A DNA stretch of 64,000 nt from Adiantum capillus-veneris. Lineage: Eukaryota; Streptophyta; Polypodiopsida; Polypodiales; Pteridaceae. Each line of letters opens with the position of its first letter. Within the stretch, counting starts at the first letter, position 1. The DNA lies in NCBI GenBank assembly GCA_014529385.2, contig CM043944.1, forward strand, positions 173,602,740 through 173,666,739. The letters run 5' to 3'. This document shows, piece by piece, positions 10,563-22,849 of the stretch. The notes below the pieces were generated by a model. The model worked only from the letters and a program-made list of their open reading frames with translations. It was not told the DNA's origin and did no database searches. A program made the position numbers and the translations under genes.

Positions 10563-13500
10563 ACAAGGCTACGCTCTTGGTAACAAACAATCAGAGAGAC
10601 CTACAACCTGACATTCGAGAAAATTTAGATCTTTTTATCCTGCACCAGAGGCAATTCCTGGGTGCAATGAAGGGAGCCAACAGTGCCTGGCATAGATGGG
10701 GGGCATCAGTGACAAGCTGCTATCACGTGCGTAGTATAACACACAAGAGGCTCTGTATACCTTATCACAGCCACCCTTAGTGCATGAGATTTGCCGCCAC
10801 CCCATACTGTGATGCACTCCAACAAACTCTCTCTCTCCCTCGCGACCACCCCCCCCTTTAACCACCAACCACACCCTCTCTCTCTCCTTATCAACATCTG
10901 TAGTCATTGTTGTGACGTACCTTTTCTCTCTATCTCCCATGCAGCCGTTAGAAAATTGTGGACAGCCAGTTTTCTCTTTGCGGCGTGCACTCACTCCCTA
11001 CCAGCTACCTATCATGGGCATACACACCACAAAAAAAAAAGGGGGGGGGGGGCGGCTCTGATTACCCTCTCTCTCTCTCTCTCTCGACTGTCTATATGTA
11101 GTGGCTTTTCCTATCCCAACCACCCAATCTTTCTCTATCTCTCTCTAGCCACCACCCACAATCAGTCTCTCTCTATCTCTCTTTTGCTGACAACCCCTCT
11201 CTTGTTCACCAACTCTGAGGCCATGTAGATTTTCTCTCTGGTCTCTCTTACTTGACGTGCGATTGTTTTCTCACTCCTGGTTGATGCCCACCAGCTACAG
11301 TCCGACCTCCCTCCCCATTGGCCATTATCACTCTCTCCTAGCTGAACTGGCTCTGGCAGCCTCTCGGCTCTCGCACTCTCTCTCCTAGGCTAGTCGCTAC
11401 CTGCCCTACATAACAAGATTGTGGCTCAACCAGAAATGAAATTTTTGGCAGCTCCTGCTGGCATCAATCTCGAGTAGATAAAATCAACAATAATTTTGCT
11501 TCATCATGATTACCTATTACTCAATCTCTCGCACACGCAAATTGGATTTCTCCACCCTTGTGCTCTCACTCAATTGCCCGCAACCACCAGAAGCAGTTCG
11601 CCATGCACACGAAGACAAGATCTATTGGAGGCAACTTCGGACACAGGTGAAGCAGTCTCGCAAATATTGCGCCTATCCCTGCCTCTGTTGTCGACATCTA
11701 CTACTGTTGAATTTTCTTCATGATCTGCCTTGTGGGTATGTTTTGTTTAGCCTGATGCGTTCTCCAAATCAGAAGGATGTTGCTTGTCTTGATCCGCACT
11801 AGCATCGTCCATATTGCAAGATGCAGAGGGAAGCTCTTGTCTTTTGCTCATCTTCTTTGGCAGCAGCATGAGACAAATTAATACTCTCACTGTGCACAAA
11901 GCTCAAGGGCTAATTACTACACATATCTCTTCAATTGACAAGCATTTTGATAGATTACCAGCAGCTATATTTGTTGCCTACACGCCTGCAGCTGGTCGAT
12001 CATTCATGTGCTGGTTAAGCCCTGCATAGTAATAGCGAGTCACGAGCAGAGGAGTGCAGGGAAGCTCAGAAAGAAGGACTCCCTTTCACCTCCTCCCTTC
12101 CAGAATGACAACCTGCAGAGGCGCACATTCCCCAAGCTCTGCAGAGATTGCTGCATTACTTTCTTAGATGCCGCCCAATGCAACACATACACGGGCATTG
12201 ACAAAGCTCTTCCATGACTGCTGCAATACTCTTTGTGGCGACGCTCACTACAGCGCATCCTCGCGCATCCACAATGATGATGGCGATCAAGTTTGATTTT
12301 TTTAATTTTTTTTGAACTTTAGCTTTTATGTTTTTACAATTTATTCTTTTTTTAATTATTTAAGTACCTACACATTGGATTAGATTCACCTTGATTGTAA
12401 CAGTTTTGGACTCAAAATGTCATTTTGGCCTTCAAAGGCGTTTAATGTAACATTTTCTTTCATTTCATTTCGCGCTTTCTACTACATCTGACAGCTCCAC
12501 AACAGTGCCCCCCACCCTTAATTACAGTCCCAATACACCCCATCAACAACTACAATCTGGCTAGATAATAATATATCCACAAATATAACTAAAGCACAGT
12601 GAGGAACATTCACGAATGATACAAATTTGCGATGGGTAACAACACAAATGTACGCAGCAAGTGTTTCGAACACAATGGATTATATCACACTATTTGCAGA
12701 GACCTTATTTTAGTGAAGATTTTTATGGTATTCTGTCGGTACATAGCACAATATTTTAAACACCTTTGCAATTCCTAACAATGCTATTAGCATTTTATAT
12801 TTAGTTGGTTAATGCTAGCACACGTTAGTACAAAATGTTCTATGCTCATACTCCTACTGCCAGCTTGCTTGGTAACCACTTTTTGCAACTTCATCTAATT
12901 ACGACCCGGCTCTATTGCATGCTCTTTCTCAGATTCCTTGTATTGATCAGCATTGTCAAATATCCTGCATTCTTAATTAGGGACTTAAAATTTGTTAGAC
13001 TTCTCAAACTGTGAAGATTTTCTGGGTTTTCTCCTTTTGAATAGCTCATTGTTACATTTTACTAGTTGTTGTACATTAGCGCTGCTCCACACCATTATGT
13101 TTAGTTTGTTTACAACAATTTTAAAGAAATAAACGTATCTGTCTTGCTTGACCGTAATCAAATAATTTTTATCATGATCTTCACTTGTTCCATTTCTCTA
13201 ACTCATTTAAGGATTCACAAAACCCTATGCAGGCCATAATGCGAGGACATCAGATAAGTAATCTCTTTACTTTATTTCACAAACTCATTTTTACAGCTTT
13301 TGTACTAATATCCTAACCATATTTTATCCGACTTTATGATACCCTCTTGCACCGCTAAGGTCATGCCCTCTAATTATATTGAAAGAAATTTTTGTTGGGG
13401 ATGATTTGTCAGTAAGCTATGCAACTACTCATGCGAGCTAAGATGCTCTGGGACAGTGCACAACCATTTGTAAGTCCTTTGGTGATATACTACACTGTGA

Positions 13501-13568
13501 TGTCGACAACGTAGTAAATATACTTTTTCTCATTTTTGTGTTGTCTAGTCCATTGGTCACATGCACAC

Positions 13569-13762
13569 AGATTCGCCGATTTAGGCAGTGTGTCAATGCT
13601 CATCTAGTGCAGATTCGCCGATTTAGGCAGCACAACAACAAACTACAGATTCACGCTTTTTAAACAATATCCAATGTGGATTCGCCGATTTAGGCAGCAT
13701 TAGTGTAGACTCACCGGTTTAGGCAACGCGTCTTATTGGTGTAGATTCGCCGATTTAGGCAA
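13569..13762 (+). repeat. Six-unit cluster of a 19-bp motif
   Basis: A core close to GATTCGCCGATTTAGGCA recurs at about 13,571, 13,612, 13,648 (degenerate), 13,679, 13,707 and 13,744. Spacing is 28-42 bp and the spacers are unrelated. It lies about 450 bp before the 3' LTR. A dispersed conserved core with variable spacers looks more like protein or RNA binding sites than a slippage array. Confidence 0.75.
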
Positions 13763-14205
13763 CACCAATCACAAAATCATGCTGCAGTGGCAGGCCACCA
13801 CGGCAACTGGTATGATTTTGTTACCCGGGTACATAATGAAAGTAATTTGGATTTGGACTTATATTGGGGAATTGGAATTGGATTGGGATTTGGTATCTGG
13901 TGATTATTATGGCAGTGTTTATGTGATGAGACTTGACATTATGCCATTAATGATGAGTGTGACCAATGATATCCTGATTCATCAGGGTATGATATATACT
14001 GCTTATTCTAGTGGTATGGGACACTAGAATAGGTAGTATGTGGATGACGGCAGGCATAAGCTAATGTTGTTTAGTATCATTATTTTTTTTTATTTTTAAT
14101 TATGTGATGTTTTTGACACAACATACTAGTCACTGTTTTAGACAAGTATTGTTTGCAGATTTTTATACTCGCAACTGAGGACAGTTGCTTTCCAACAAAG
14201 AGGTA

Positions 14206-14693
14206 TGTTATAGAAATGATATTTTATGATTTATTACAGCTGACAGGTGGAAAAGACTAGACCCAGCTTGGCCTATGCAAATGTATTTGTATATCATGTA
14301 CATTTTATTATTCAAGTGCTCTTTTATGAGCTTTGGCCAATTATGACCGGCCGGCCAGTTTGTAACCAATTTGACCATTCAAGAAATCTATAAAACAAAT
14401 ATGTGCAAGAGGGAAATGGTCACTCTTGCACGGGGGGAGATTGTACCCAGTGCTTGTGTCTTCTTCTCTCCTCTCCTCTTTTCTCTCTTGCCGTGCCGGC
14501 GTAGCACTCGGCTCTAGGAGGTGCGCCTACACGCGTTCTGTCACTCTCTCGCCGCTCTCTATCTCTCTTTGTTCATGTATATTGTCGATTATGCATCTAT
14601 GTGGTTGCCAGGTATGTCGATTAGTCTGTTCTATGGTTTGTAGTATGCTATTTCAGGTATTTTGCAGGGAACTCCATGCTTCCGGCTGTAGCA
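14206..14693 (+). repeat. 3' LTR of the LARD-like element
   Basis: 488 bp, the near-identical partner of 10,063-10,549, preceded by the purine-rich AACAAAGAGGTA and followed by the TTTCT duplication. Confidence 0.88.
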
Positions 14694-15010
14694 TTTCTTA
14701 TTTACTGACTTGCCAAAGTTGCCCTACCCAGTTTTCCAACAAAGTCACTTAATAATAATAAGTGAAAAATGGCTAAAATAGGGAAAATGGGTTCTATGCA
14801 TTGTAAAATGCTCCTGATGGGTACTGACTATAATCTGATGATCATGTTGTGTATAACCAGAGGAAATGCAACTACTCTAAGTGCCTGGACATGCACGGTC
14901 TGCGGACAGACTCAGAAAGGTTCCAGAACACTTCTTAAGCTAAACTGAACCCTAGTCATGAAGTAGCTTGTTCATATGCACATAGGGTTAGATGTGCACG
15001 TGACATAGTC

Positions 15011-15223
15011 ACCGTGAAGTTTTTAATCTAGATGTATGCATTGATGGGGTTGTGTGCGTCTTTCATGGCACGAAAAAGAGGCAATTGAGCAAGTTTTTGA
15101 GCCTTGGCATTTCCCCTATGCTTCGTCCCAATGAATTAAGCAGGGGTGAGGCCTTTTATGCATCAAATTGCATTCAACAAGCCTTCAAGCATCCACTCGA
15201 GTACCATCGTGCTCAATTTGAGG
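15011..15223 (+). pseudogene. Unit 0 copy of an ADP-ribosyltransferase-like ORF, 5' and 3' truncated
   Basis: The open frame contains F-H-G-T followed by a Lys/Arg helix and then A-F-Y-A-S-N-C-I-Q-Q-A-F, the same frame as the unit 3 copy at 50,393-50,780. Upstream it is cut by gypsy element 1. Downstream it is cut at 15,223, where the small palindrome begins and about 1 kb present in unit 3 is missing. The fold assignment is from motifs only. Confidence 0.4.
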
Positions 15224-15948
15224 GTGAAAATGTAACTCTTTTCTTGATGGCATTCTGCTCTAATACCCAAAATCCTTTGTTGTAAGTGATATGCAATAAA
15301 TTCATGGAATGCAGAGTAGTCAAATCTTGAGGATTATTGTTGGCATTTGACATGTAGGCACTATGAGAACTTTTTCACAGCCTTCACGGCAACGCTTGTC
15401 TTCTTGTCAGGGTGGCATGCATGTTTTCTTTGCATATTGATGAGTGTTCAAGCCTTGTCACAAAACAAATATTCTTGCAGGGAAGCGCAATGAGAAAAAC
15501 AGTAGGTCTGTTAGGAAGATTGAGGACGATTGTGGGTATTTAGTGTGTTGATGTATTTAGATTCTAATATGGCTCTGCACTCGGCCAGAGTTTTGTTGTT
15601 TTATTAGGGTCCAAATACATCAACACAATAAATATCCACAATTGTCCTAAATAATCCTAACAGACCTAATATTTGTCTCATTGCGCTTCTTCGCAACATT
15701 ATTTGCTTTGTGACAAGACCTGAACTATCATCAATATGCAGAGAAAACATGCATGCCACCCTGACAAGAAGACAAGCATTGCCGTGAAGGCGTGAATAGG
15801 TTCGCTTAGTGCCTACATGGTCAAATGCCAACAATATTCCTCAAGCTTTGACCCCGTCTGCATTCGATGAGTTTATTTCATTTCACTTACAAGAAAGGCT
15901 TTTGGATATCAGAGCAGAATTCCATCAAGAAAAGAGTTACATTTTCAC
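15224..15948. repeat. Small palindrome P1, arms about 347 bp, 31-bp loop
   Basis: 15,224-15,570 pairs with 15,602-15,948. Both outer ends carry GTGAAAATGTAACTC or its complement, and both inner ends carry sequence reading into CTAATA. The loop (about 15,571-15,601) reads in the opposite orientation to the loop at 49,148-49,172, as expected if the two palindromes are inverted copies. Confidence 0.88.
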
Positions 15949-16623
15949 TCCCTTATTTCCATATTAGGCTCTGGCTGGATCCATATCATCAAGCTCACCA
16001 CACAGCACTAGACGGTGAATAGGCAATGACCGACATTCCAAACCCTCTGTAGAGACCACAAATTCCATCAGGATTTTAAACTTTTCCTAACACCATCACC
16101 TTGTAATGCACTTCAAAAATTTGCATCACGCCCAACTCTCAAAAATTCGCGGACTACATGACTAGAACTTTGGCACCTTTAGGTCATCTCTGTCAGTCAG
16201 CGCATACAACCTCCATGCACTCATCAATATACAGACTTAGATCCTAGATGCATGTGCTACAACAACATAAGAATTCTTTCAGTTTGATCAGTGTGAGCTA
16301 ACAAAGTCGTACAAGACAATATAGTATAGGATCTAGCATTTTGAGTAGCCAAAAGTATGCATTAACAAAACAAGAGTCCCCATTTTGTATTCAATGTTGT
16401 CTGAACAAAACATTGTAGAATGTAGCTTTTTCAGCAGTCACAAGTATGCATTGACAAAACAGGAGGCCCACAATGCCAGCAACTCTCTAGAAGTTCCAAT
16501 CAAGTCCTTTCTACAAAATTTGGCTCCCTGTATCAAGTCACAAAAGAAAACTCTTCCTCAAGTACGCTGGCCAAAGCTTATACTCAAACACAACAAAAGT
16601 TGTAGTTCCATACACTATGTATA
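15949..16623. other. Intergenic part of unit 1, no gene seen
   Basis: This is the inverted counterpart of about 48,120-48,810 and also pairs with 49,540-50,195 of unit 3. It contains a degenerate tandem duplication of about 110 bp (16,345 and 16,435). I see no credible coding sequence: the plus-strand ORF at 16,385 is not kept in unit 2. Confidence 0.5.
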
Positions 16624-17344
16624 TCACATCCTAGATGGTAAGATGCGAGATCTCTCTAATGCTTGTCTTGCTCCACATAGAGCATGGTGAAGCATCCCTC
16701 TACCCATGACCAGGCTCGTGTTGTGCAAAATGCAACCTGTGTAAATTAATGGAGCCTCATGCAGAAGATGCAGTCTAACTTTCTCATACCTTGGCTCTCT
16801 TATCATGCATACATGTTCGATTACAATAGCGTAATTGTGTGGGGGACAAGTTCCCATGAAATTGCCTTCAGAAAATTGCTGCCATTCAACGGTGTATTCC
16901 TCTACATCAGGGAATTGCCAAACCGAAAACAAGGTGTTTTTGCCCTCTGCAAGATCTAACCCAAGCATAATCTTTACATCCACAACAAATACCATGAGAC
17001 AAATTGTATCACCCTCAAATTGAGCATGGTGGTACTTGAAGGCATGCTTGAAGGCTTGTTGATGCATAAAAGGGCCCATCCTTGCTAAATTCATTGGGAC
17101 AAGGCATAGCGGAAATGCCAAGGCTCAAAAACTTCCTCAAGTGCCTCTTCCTCGTGCCATGAAAGAGGCGCACAACCCATCAATGCATACATCTGGATTA
17201 TAAACTTCACGGGGTGAATATCCTTGACCGGACGATTCTTTGCAAACTCCATTGATCTCACGGTGAAGAATTCTTCTCTGGCAGTGTTGCTCCCCTGTAG
17301 TGCATAGAAGCGGGGCATGCCCATATTAACCCTCTGCGTACAGT
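16624..17344 (-). pseudogene. Unit 1 copy of the ADP-ribosyltransferase-like gene, main part
   Basis: Minus-strand frames 17,324-17,091 and 17,121-16,624 cover most of the protein but in different frames. Unit 1 has two extra bases in the run before the H-G-T region and one G fewer just after it, so H-G-T is replaced by other residues. The C-terminal frame holds V-F-V-V-D-V, then P-P-H-N-Y-A-I-V-I and a conserved tail to the stop. The start is separated by the DNA element at 17,345-18,132. Unit 2 has the same differences. Confidence 0.4.
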
Positions 17345-18132
17345 CCCCGGGGGATTCACCATGGAAAACTTACCGCACCATGTAAGTGCAGGGGAGGGCG
17401 TTTTTTTAACAAGTTACATAAGTGTATAAGTTAGGGGAAGGCCCTCAATAATTTATCTCCCAAGTTTAAAAATAAGGGAGGGGGTATCATATTTATTTGG
17501 GAAGGGGGGGGGGGGGGGGGAGGGGGGGGGGGGAAGAAGTGAAAAAAGGGAAAAATGAGAGGAAGTTTTTGTGTTTCAAAATCATAGCTTCCCAAAAGAG
17601 TCTGCCCTCGAACTTGTGAGTCAATAGCTACAAAGATACACGCAAGAACTAACATTGCTTTGTATCAATTGCTTGTTTTGTGATTATAGTTCATTTGTTG
17701 AGGGATGAAAGCTATAAAGAGATTGATAAGATGCAAATTTACACAAAGAACCTAACACAACTTTATAACCATGTTTTTTGAGTAATTTAGATGGGTTTGA
17801 ATTGGACAAGTAGCCAGAGTGCAGGTTGATCGAGCACACAGTTTGAAAGCCTGAGACCCATTGAGGGTACATCTAGTTATCAACAAAAGTGGTTCCTCAG
17901 TACGTTGCCAGTCACTATGCTACATACTCTTTGATTAGTTTTACTTAGTTAGGTAATGTGAGACCTAGATTTTATTTGTAAGATAGGGGTATGATAGTTT
18001 TTTTCATTGATTGTCGTATAAGCGTAGAAAGGGGGGTCATATTCCCTAATATGAGTCGTATATATGGGTTTTATCAAAGTTGTCCGCTCGCAGGTGGCGT
18101 TCCGCTTTGTATATAGAGTGAATCCCCCGGGG
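17345..18132. mobile_element. DNA transposon-like element with 15-bp terminal inverted repeats
   Basis: Ends are CCCCGGGGGATTCAC (17,345-17,359) and its exact complement (18,118-18,132). Flanks are TACAGT (17,339-17,344) and TGCAGT (18,133-18,138). Unit 2 (about 47,494-47,505) and unit 3 lack the insertion, giving an empty site. The interior has no transposase frame and contains G-rich runs at 17,504-17,533. It is a non-autonomous element; the superfamily is unclear. Confidence 0.85.
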
Positions 18133-18264
18133 TGCAGTCATAGTTTTGAAATGTGCTGGCCTTTCCCATAATTCCCTCAATGCATGGGAAGGACGACTAA
18201 GGCAAGCGGTGCCATCTTCTATACAATTCAAATTCACACTAATACTACTCCTAGTAAGATTCAA
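18133..18264 (-). pseudogene. 5' part of the unit 1 ADP-ribosyltransferase-like gene
   Basis: The frame begins at an ATG (M-N-L-T-R-S-S-I) that is also seen in unit 2 (47,359) and unit 3 (63,446). It continues toward the main part but is broken here by the TIR element, and reads into it as nonsense sequence. Confidence 0.4.
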
Positions 18265-19261
<997 letters not shown>

Positions 19262-19284
19262 GGGGGGGGGGGGGGGGGGGGGGG

Positions 19285-19317
<33 letters not shown>
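19262..19317. repeat. Poly-G then (GA)n tract
   Basis: About 26 G followed by about 15 GA units. A long homopolymer such as this is prone to assembly length error. Confidence 0.95.
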
Positions 19318-19322
<5 letters not shown>

Positions 19323-19730
19323 GTGGCACCTGCAAACTAAGAGTCATCTTGTCAACCTCAAAAGGCGAGAGAGAATCTCCTCACAACTGTGGTCGCTACT
19401 TTTGCATTTGTTTTTAAAGACAATATCTAGGACAATCAATATCAACTACAAATCATTGTCATCTAAATTTGCGTTGTCATCCTTTCTTAGAACATTATGT
19501 TATTTTAACTTAAAGCTCTTTTGATTTCATTTTTAGACTTTTTGGTTGAAATTGTGCTCTCTTGTATACACCTTCTTCCTATCAAAACCATTTATCATTA
19601 AGGCGACTATTTCTCTTTCCAAAGGGTGGTTTCTCTAGCTTCCTTGCTAAATTTTTTATTTCTCTACATGTCTTTCTACTTACATTTTGGACCGTCCCCA
19701 ATATCAGCTAAGATTTCTCCAATGAAGGCA

Positions 19731-20438
19731 TTAAGTAGGACGCCAAAACGTCTTTTTTTTGGGTTCATTAAGGGGCATCTAGGGAGATGCTTTAGATGCT
19801 TTGTTGATTTAATATCAAAAGGGAGTGATTGAAAATATTTGGGGAGCGCTGAGGGCACGTGGTGGAGAGAGATGAAGAGATCTAGTATAAGCATAAAAGA
19901 AAAAAAATTATTCTTCTTACGCATGTTTGCGTATGTCTCTCTCTCATTGTTGTGACGACGCAGAAGGGACTCTGTCTCTCAGCCTCTCGTTGGTCTGCAG
20001 ATCGCTGTGATCTCTGTCCTCCTGTCTGTCTGCGTGCTAAGGCCTGTGTCGCGATGGTGTATGGCAAGAGATAGATAGTCTTTGGACTGCAGAGCTGCGT
20101 GGGTTTGTGTGTACGACAGCGGAAGTAGGAATAAAGGGCATGGCATCTCGAAGGGGAATCAGAGTTTGTGTGCGGTCATCTGCTGTGCTACCCTCCTCTC
20201 GAGCTTCAATTTTTTGGCTACGAAAGCTTCAGAGCCATGGAGTAGGGGCGGGGGAACAACAATAAGCGCAAAGCCTGCGTTCTCTGCAGAGCGGTGATAG
20301 CGAGGTAGTAGATGGGAACTGCAGCCAATGCATAGGCGGGAACTGGGGCGAAGGTTGGGCAATTTCTTTTGAGAAGATTGGGAGAGGGAATCTTGGGCCC
20401 TAATTAATTAATGGAATGGCAAAGGGACCCGATAGGGA
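19731..20438. mobile_element. 708-bp insertion unique to unit 1, TTAA-flanked
   Basis: Unit 2 reads straight through this site (31,641-31,644, TTGA, complement TCAA). Here the segment starts TTAAGTAGGACGCC and is followed by another TTAA at 20,439. No terminal inverted repeat or coding domain is evident. The empty site in unit 2 makes insertion likelier than deletion, but the class is unknown. Confidence 0.5.
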
Positions 20439-20442
20439 TTAA

Positions 20443-21029
20443 ATAATATAGTTGTGCACTGCAAACTTAGGTGCCAAAAATGTGATGATATCATTGATAG
20501 GATTTTTTCCTTGGGGTAGATGAAAAAAGGTCCATGAAATCTTGCTTTGTGACTCTTTTTAGGAATGCCTATGGATCCCATGCTCAAACATGTACATCAA
20601 GGTTAGAATTTATTGATTTCAAAATGAAGGGCGACACTATAATATGAAAGTGGTACGCATGTGCGGTTTGGGAAGGAGAAGAAGATAGTGTGTTGGTGGA
20701 GTGGAGGGCCAAGTGAGCCTCACTCCTTATTCTCTATATGTACATAGAAGAATAAGAGGTCCAAGTGCAAAGACACATCCGCCTCTAACTCCAAACAACC
20801 TCCCACTTAGATGACGAATTTGTCGATAAGTGGGTCCTACTAGCTGGGTAGTAGGCCAAGGTCTAGGATGCACATGTGCTTCAAGGGGCTATATTTAGCA
20901 GGCCAAGGGTCTATATATGACATGGATGGGTGGAGAGCTGTATGCGACAATTCCTAGTCTCTTATATTAGTATCAGAGCAGCTTAGGGGAGCACAACAGC
21001 TATGGAGGAGACAGAGAACTGACGTGGTT

Positions 21030-21061
<32 letters not shown>

Positions 21062-21690
21062 AGGAAGAAGCATGGAGGAGGCATGAGCTCGCTTGGCATT
21101 GATTATTTATCTCTTTCCCTATCTCATTATCAGGTTGTTATGTCGTGCTTGTGAACAAGTGCTAGAACATAGCAATCATTACGCATGCTTGTGACATTCA
21201 AGGGAGGATTTACATTTTGTTGGTATTCCCTTTTATCATCCATAAGAGTGGTCGGTTCTCCCATACTCTCTATGCTATCTTGAGTTGGGTCATTTAAATT
21301 TAAACATTAATAAAGACTTGGGGTGTGCTGAATACAAGCATTTGGGTCCTACAAAGTTTAAAAATTCTCCTCTCCTCTCGCTTTTCCTCTCTTTATCACA
21401 CTAGGGATTTGAGTTCAAAATCCATCAAATAGTTCCTTGAGGATACTTGAGGTTACCTTGCAGGCTCAAGAACTTGCTTCATTGGCTTCAATGCAGAGTT
21501 GCTTCAAGGTGCTTCTAATCTTTGACACTCTAAGCTATGGTCCTCACACTTGACCACCAAGACCTTAACACTTGCAACAACTGTATATAAGGCAACAATT
21601 GTGATGAGGCAAGAACGGTGCCGTTGTTGACTTATACCCTTTTATTGGGGTTCTTGCTCTACATATTGACAACTTTCATTTTTATTATCC
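20443..21690. other. Unit 1 intergenic sequence with a CT microsatellite
   Basis: This is the inverted counterpart of about 30,370-31,640. It contains (CT)n at 21,030-21,061, matching the longer GA tract at 30,979-31,055. TATCAGAGCAGC at about 20,971 resembles an initiator-tRNA primer site but has no LTR beside it that I can define. No gene is seen. Confidence 0.5.
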
Positions 21691-21699
21691 CGGAATCTC

Positions 21700-22370
21700 T
21701 ACAGATTCACTACATTCCTTGTCTTGCTATGTAAATAGAAGTAAAACTCCAAGCACAAGTACGTCTCAAACCCCTGCAACACACGTGGAAGGTCTCGAAG
21801 CACTGATCTAGCCAACTAGCACCCGAACAGCTTGTACTTGCAACTATATGCGTCAATATATAAAAAACCTTAGGTGTTTGCGCAAGCTGCCAACCATGTG
21901 CTTCTCGCCTCCTCACTCACCTCATTCCTCTTTCGGTTCATCGCCTCGTCATCCACCACATTGCATTTGTCTTTGCTAGTTGATCAAAGAGAGCATCTTC
22001 AAAAGATTTTTCCCACTAATCGCTATTTTCTAAAATGTATGTATAGAACATACTCGCTCTGCATACAACTTTCATATTATATGAATATTTGTAGATTCCT
22101 TACATTCCTTCCATTGCTATGTAAGCAAAAGAAAAACTCCAAGCACGAGCAGGTTTCAAAGTTCAAACCCCCTAGACGCACTGCTCTAGCCAACTAGCAT
22201 GCGAGCAGCTCATGCTTACAACTCCACGCATCAACATAAAAAAAAGCCTTTGTTGTGCATGCGAGTTATCGTCATTTTCTAAACTCTGTAGGGCATACTG
22301 GTTTGTTTCCATCTTATTATATGGAATGTTTGTAGATTTTTCCAATCTAACTTGTGATCCCACCCAAATT
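21700..22370 (-). repeat. Two diverged tRNA-like (SINE-like) repeats in unit 1
   Basis: Two tandem diverged copies (about 21,700-21,860 and 22,080-22,240) carry, in minus sense, TAGTTGGCTAGAGC, which resembles a tRNA A box. The second also has a B-box-like GGTTTGAA about 25 bp later. The counterparts at 29,790-29,940 and 30,180-30,330 keep both boxes. A tRNA-derived SINE is possible, but no poly-A tail or target duplication was found. Confidence 0.35.
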
Positions 22371-22849
22371 TAGTACACTTGAGCTAACCATCCCACCACC
22401 ATCAGCTAGTTGATAGCCGTATCACACTCCTATCACAAATAAAAGGGTGACCCTTCTCCTCCCACGGGACCATGTGCCCATTGGAAGCTAGAAAATCCTT
22501 CTCATAGCAACATACACGAGAAAAAAAGATGAACTCAGTGCACTCGTACGCATACACCTATGGCCAGCCCTACTCTTGTATGCCAGTCTTCAATACCGCC
22601 TCTTCACTTGTTCTCCTGGCAGCCGGCTCGTGCAATTGGCACCTATAATGGCATCTACATGAGATTCTCCCTTTAAAAAAGCACCTCCCAATATTCCAAA
22701 TCTTAGCAACTTTTAAAAAAATGTTGGCACGTAGTACTGATTCAAAACCAAAGATCGGAAATGTTGTTGCCTCATACACTATTATTGAGATTTTATTAGC
22801 CTTGCATTAAAAAGAATTGATTGAAAACCAAAGCTTGAGCAATAACGGC

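Larger units (their letters stand above)
10063..14693 (+). mobile_element. Non-coding LTR element (LARD-like) with 488-bp LTRs
   Basis: A 4.6-kb element is flanked by TTTCT on both sides (10,058-10,062 and 14,694-14,698). LTRs are 10,063-10,549 and 14,206-14,693, beginning TGTTATAG and ending GCTGTAGCA. The primer site is at 10,551. The 3.6-kb interior shows no gag, protease, RT or integrase motif in any frame. It holds CT-rich sequence (10,820-11,400), AT-rich sequence (12,300-13,550) and a cluster of short repeats. It must move with proteins from another element. Confidence 0.88.
1..15005 (-). mobile_element. Gypsy-type LTR element 1 (gag-protease only), split by two nested elements
   Basis: A Ty3/gypsy-like element is read right to left. 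The 5' LTR lies at 3,639-15,005 (interrupted), followed by a primer site, gag, a protease remnant, a short tail, a polypurine tract and a 3' LTR that leaves the window at base 1. No reverse transcriptase, RNase H or integrase is present between protease and polypurine tract, so it is non-autonomous. The outer flank TAGTC (15,006-15,010) is the complement of the GACTA before element 2 at 50,781. It sits in the same host sequence, which suggests a single insertion later duplicated. Confidence 0.85.
3639..15005 (-). repeat. 5' LTR of gypsy element 1, in three pieces
   Basis: The pieces 3,639-3,910, 9,451-10,062 and 14,699-15,005 together match the uninterrupted 1.2-kb LTR at 50,781-51,996. The copia element (3,911-9,450) and the LTR element 10,063-14,693 account exactly for the gaps, each leaving a 5-bp target duplication. 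The middle piece is rich in degenerate copies of a motif containing AACGCT. Confidence 0.85.

Noticed and set aside
13569-13762. CRISPR-like array
   Set aside because: Repeats are short and degenerate, spacers vary from about 9 to 24 bp, and the context is a plant LTR element.
10104-14027. Several 60-145-codon ORFs in the LARD-like element
   Set aside because: They overlap in different frames, are partly CT-repeat translations, and show no family motif.
20965-20985. Primer site of a further LTR element (TATCAGAGC)
   Set aside because: No LTR ends or internal coding could be found next to it in either arm.
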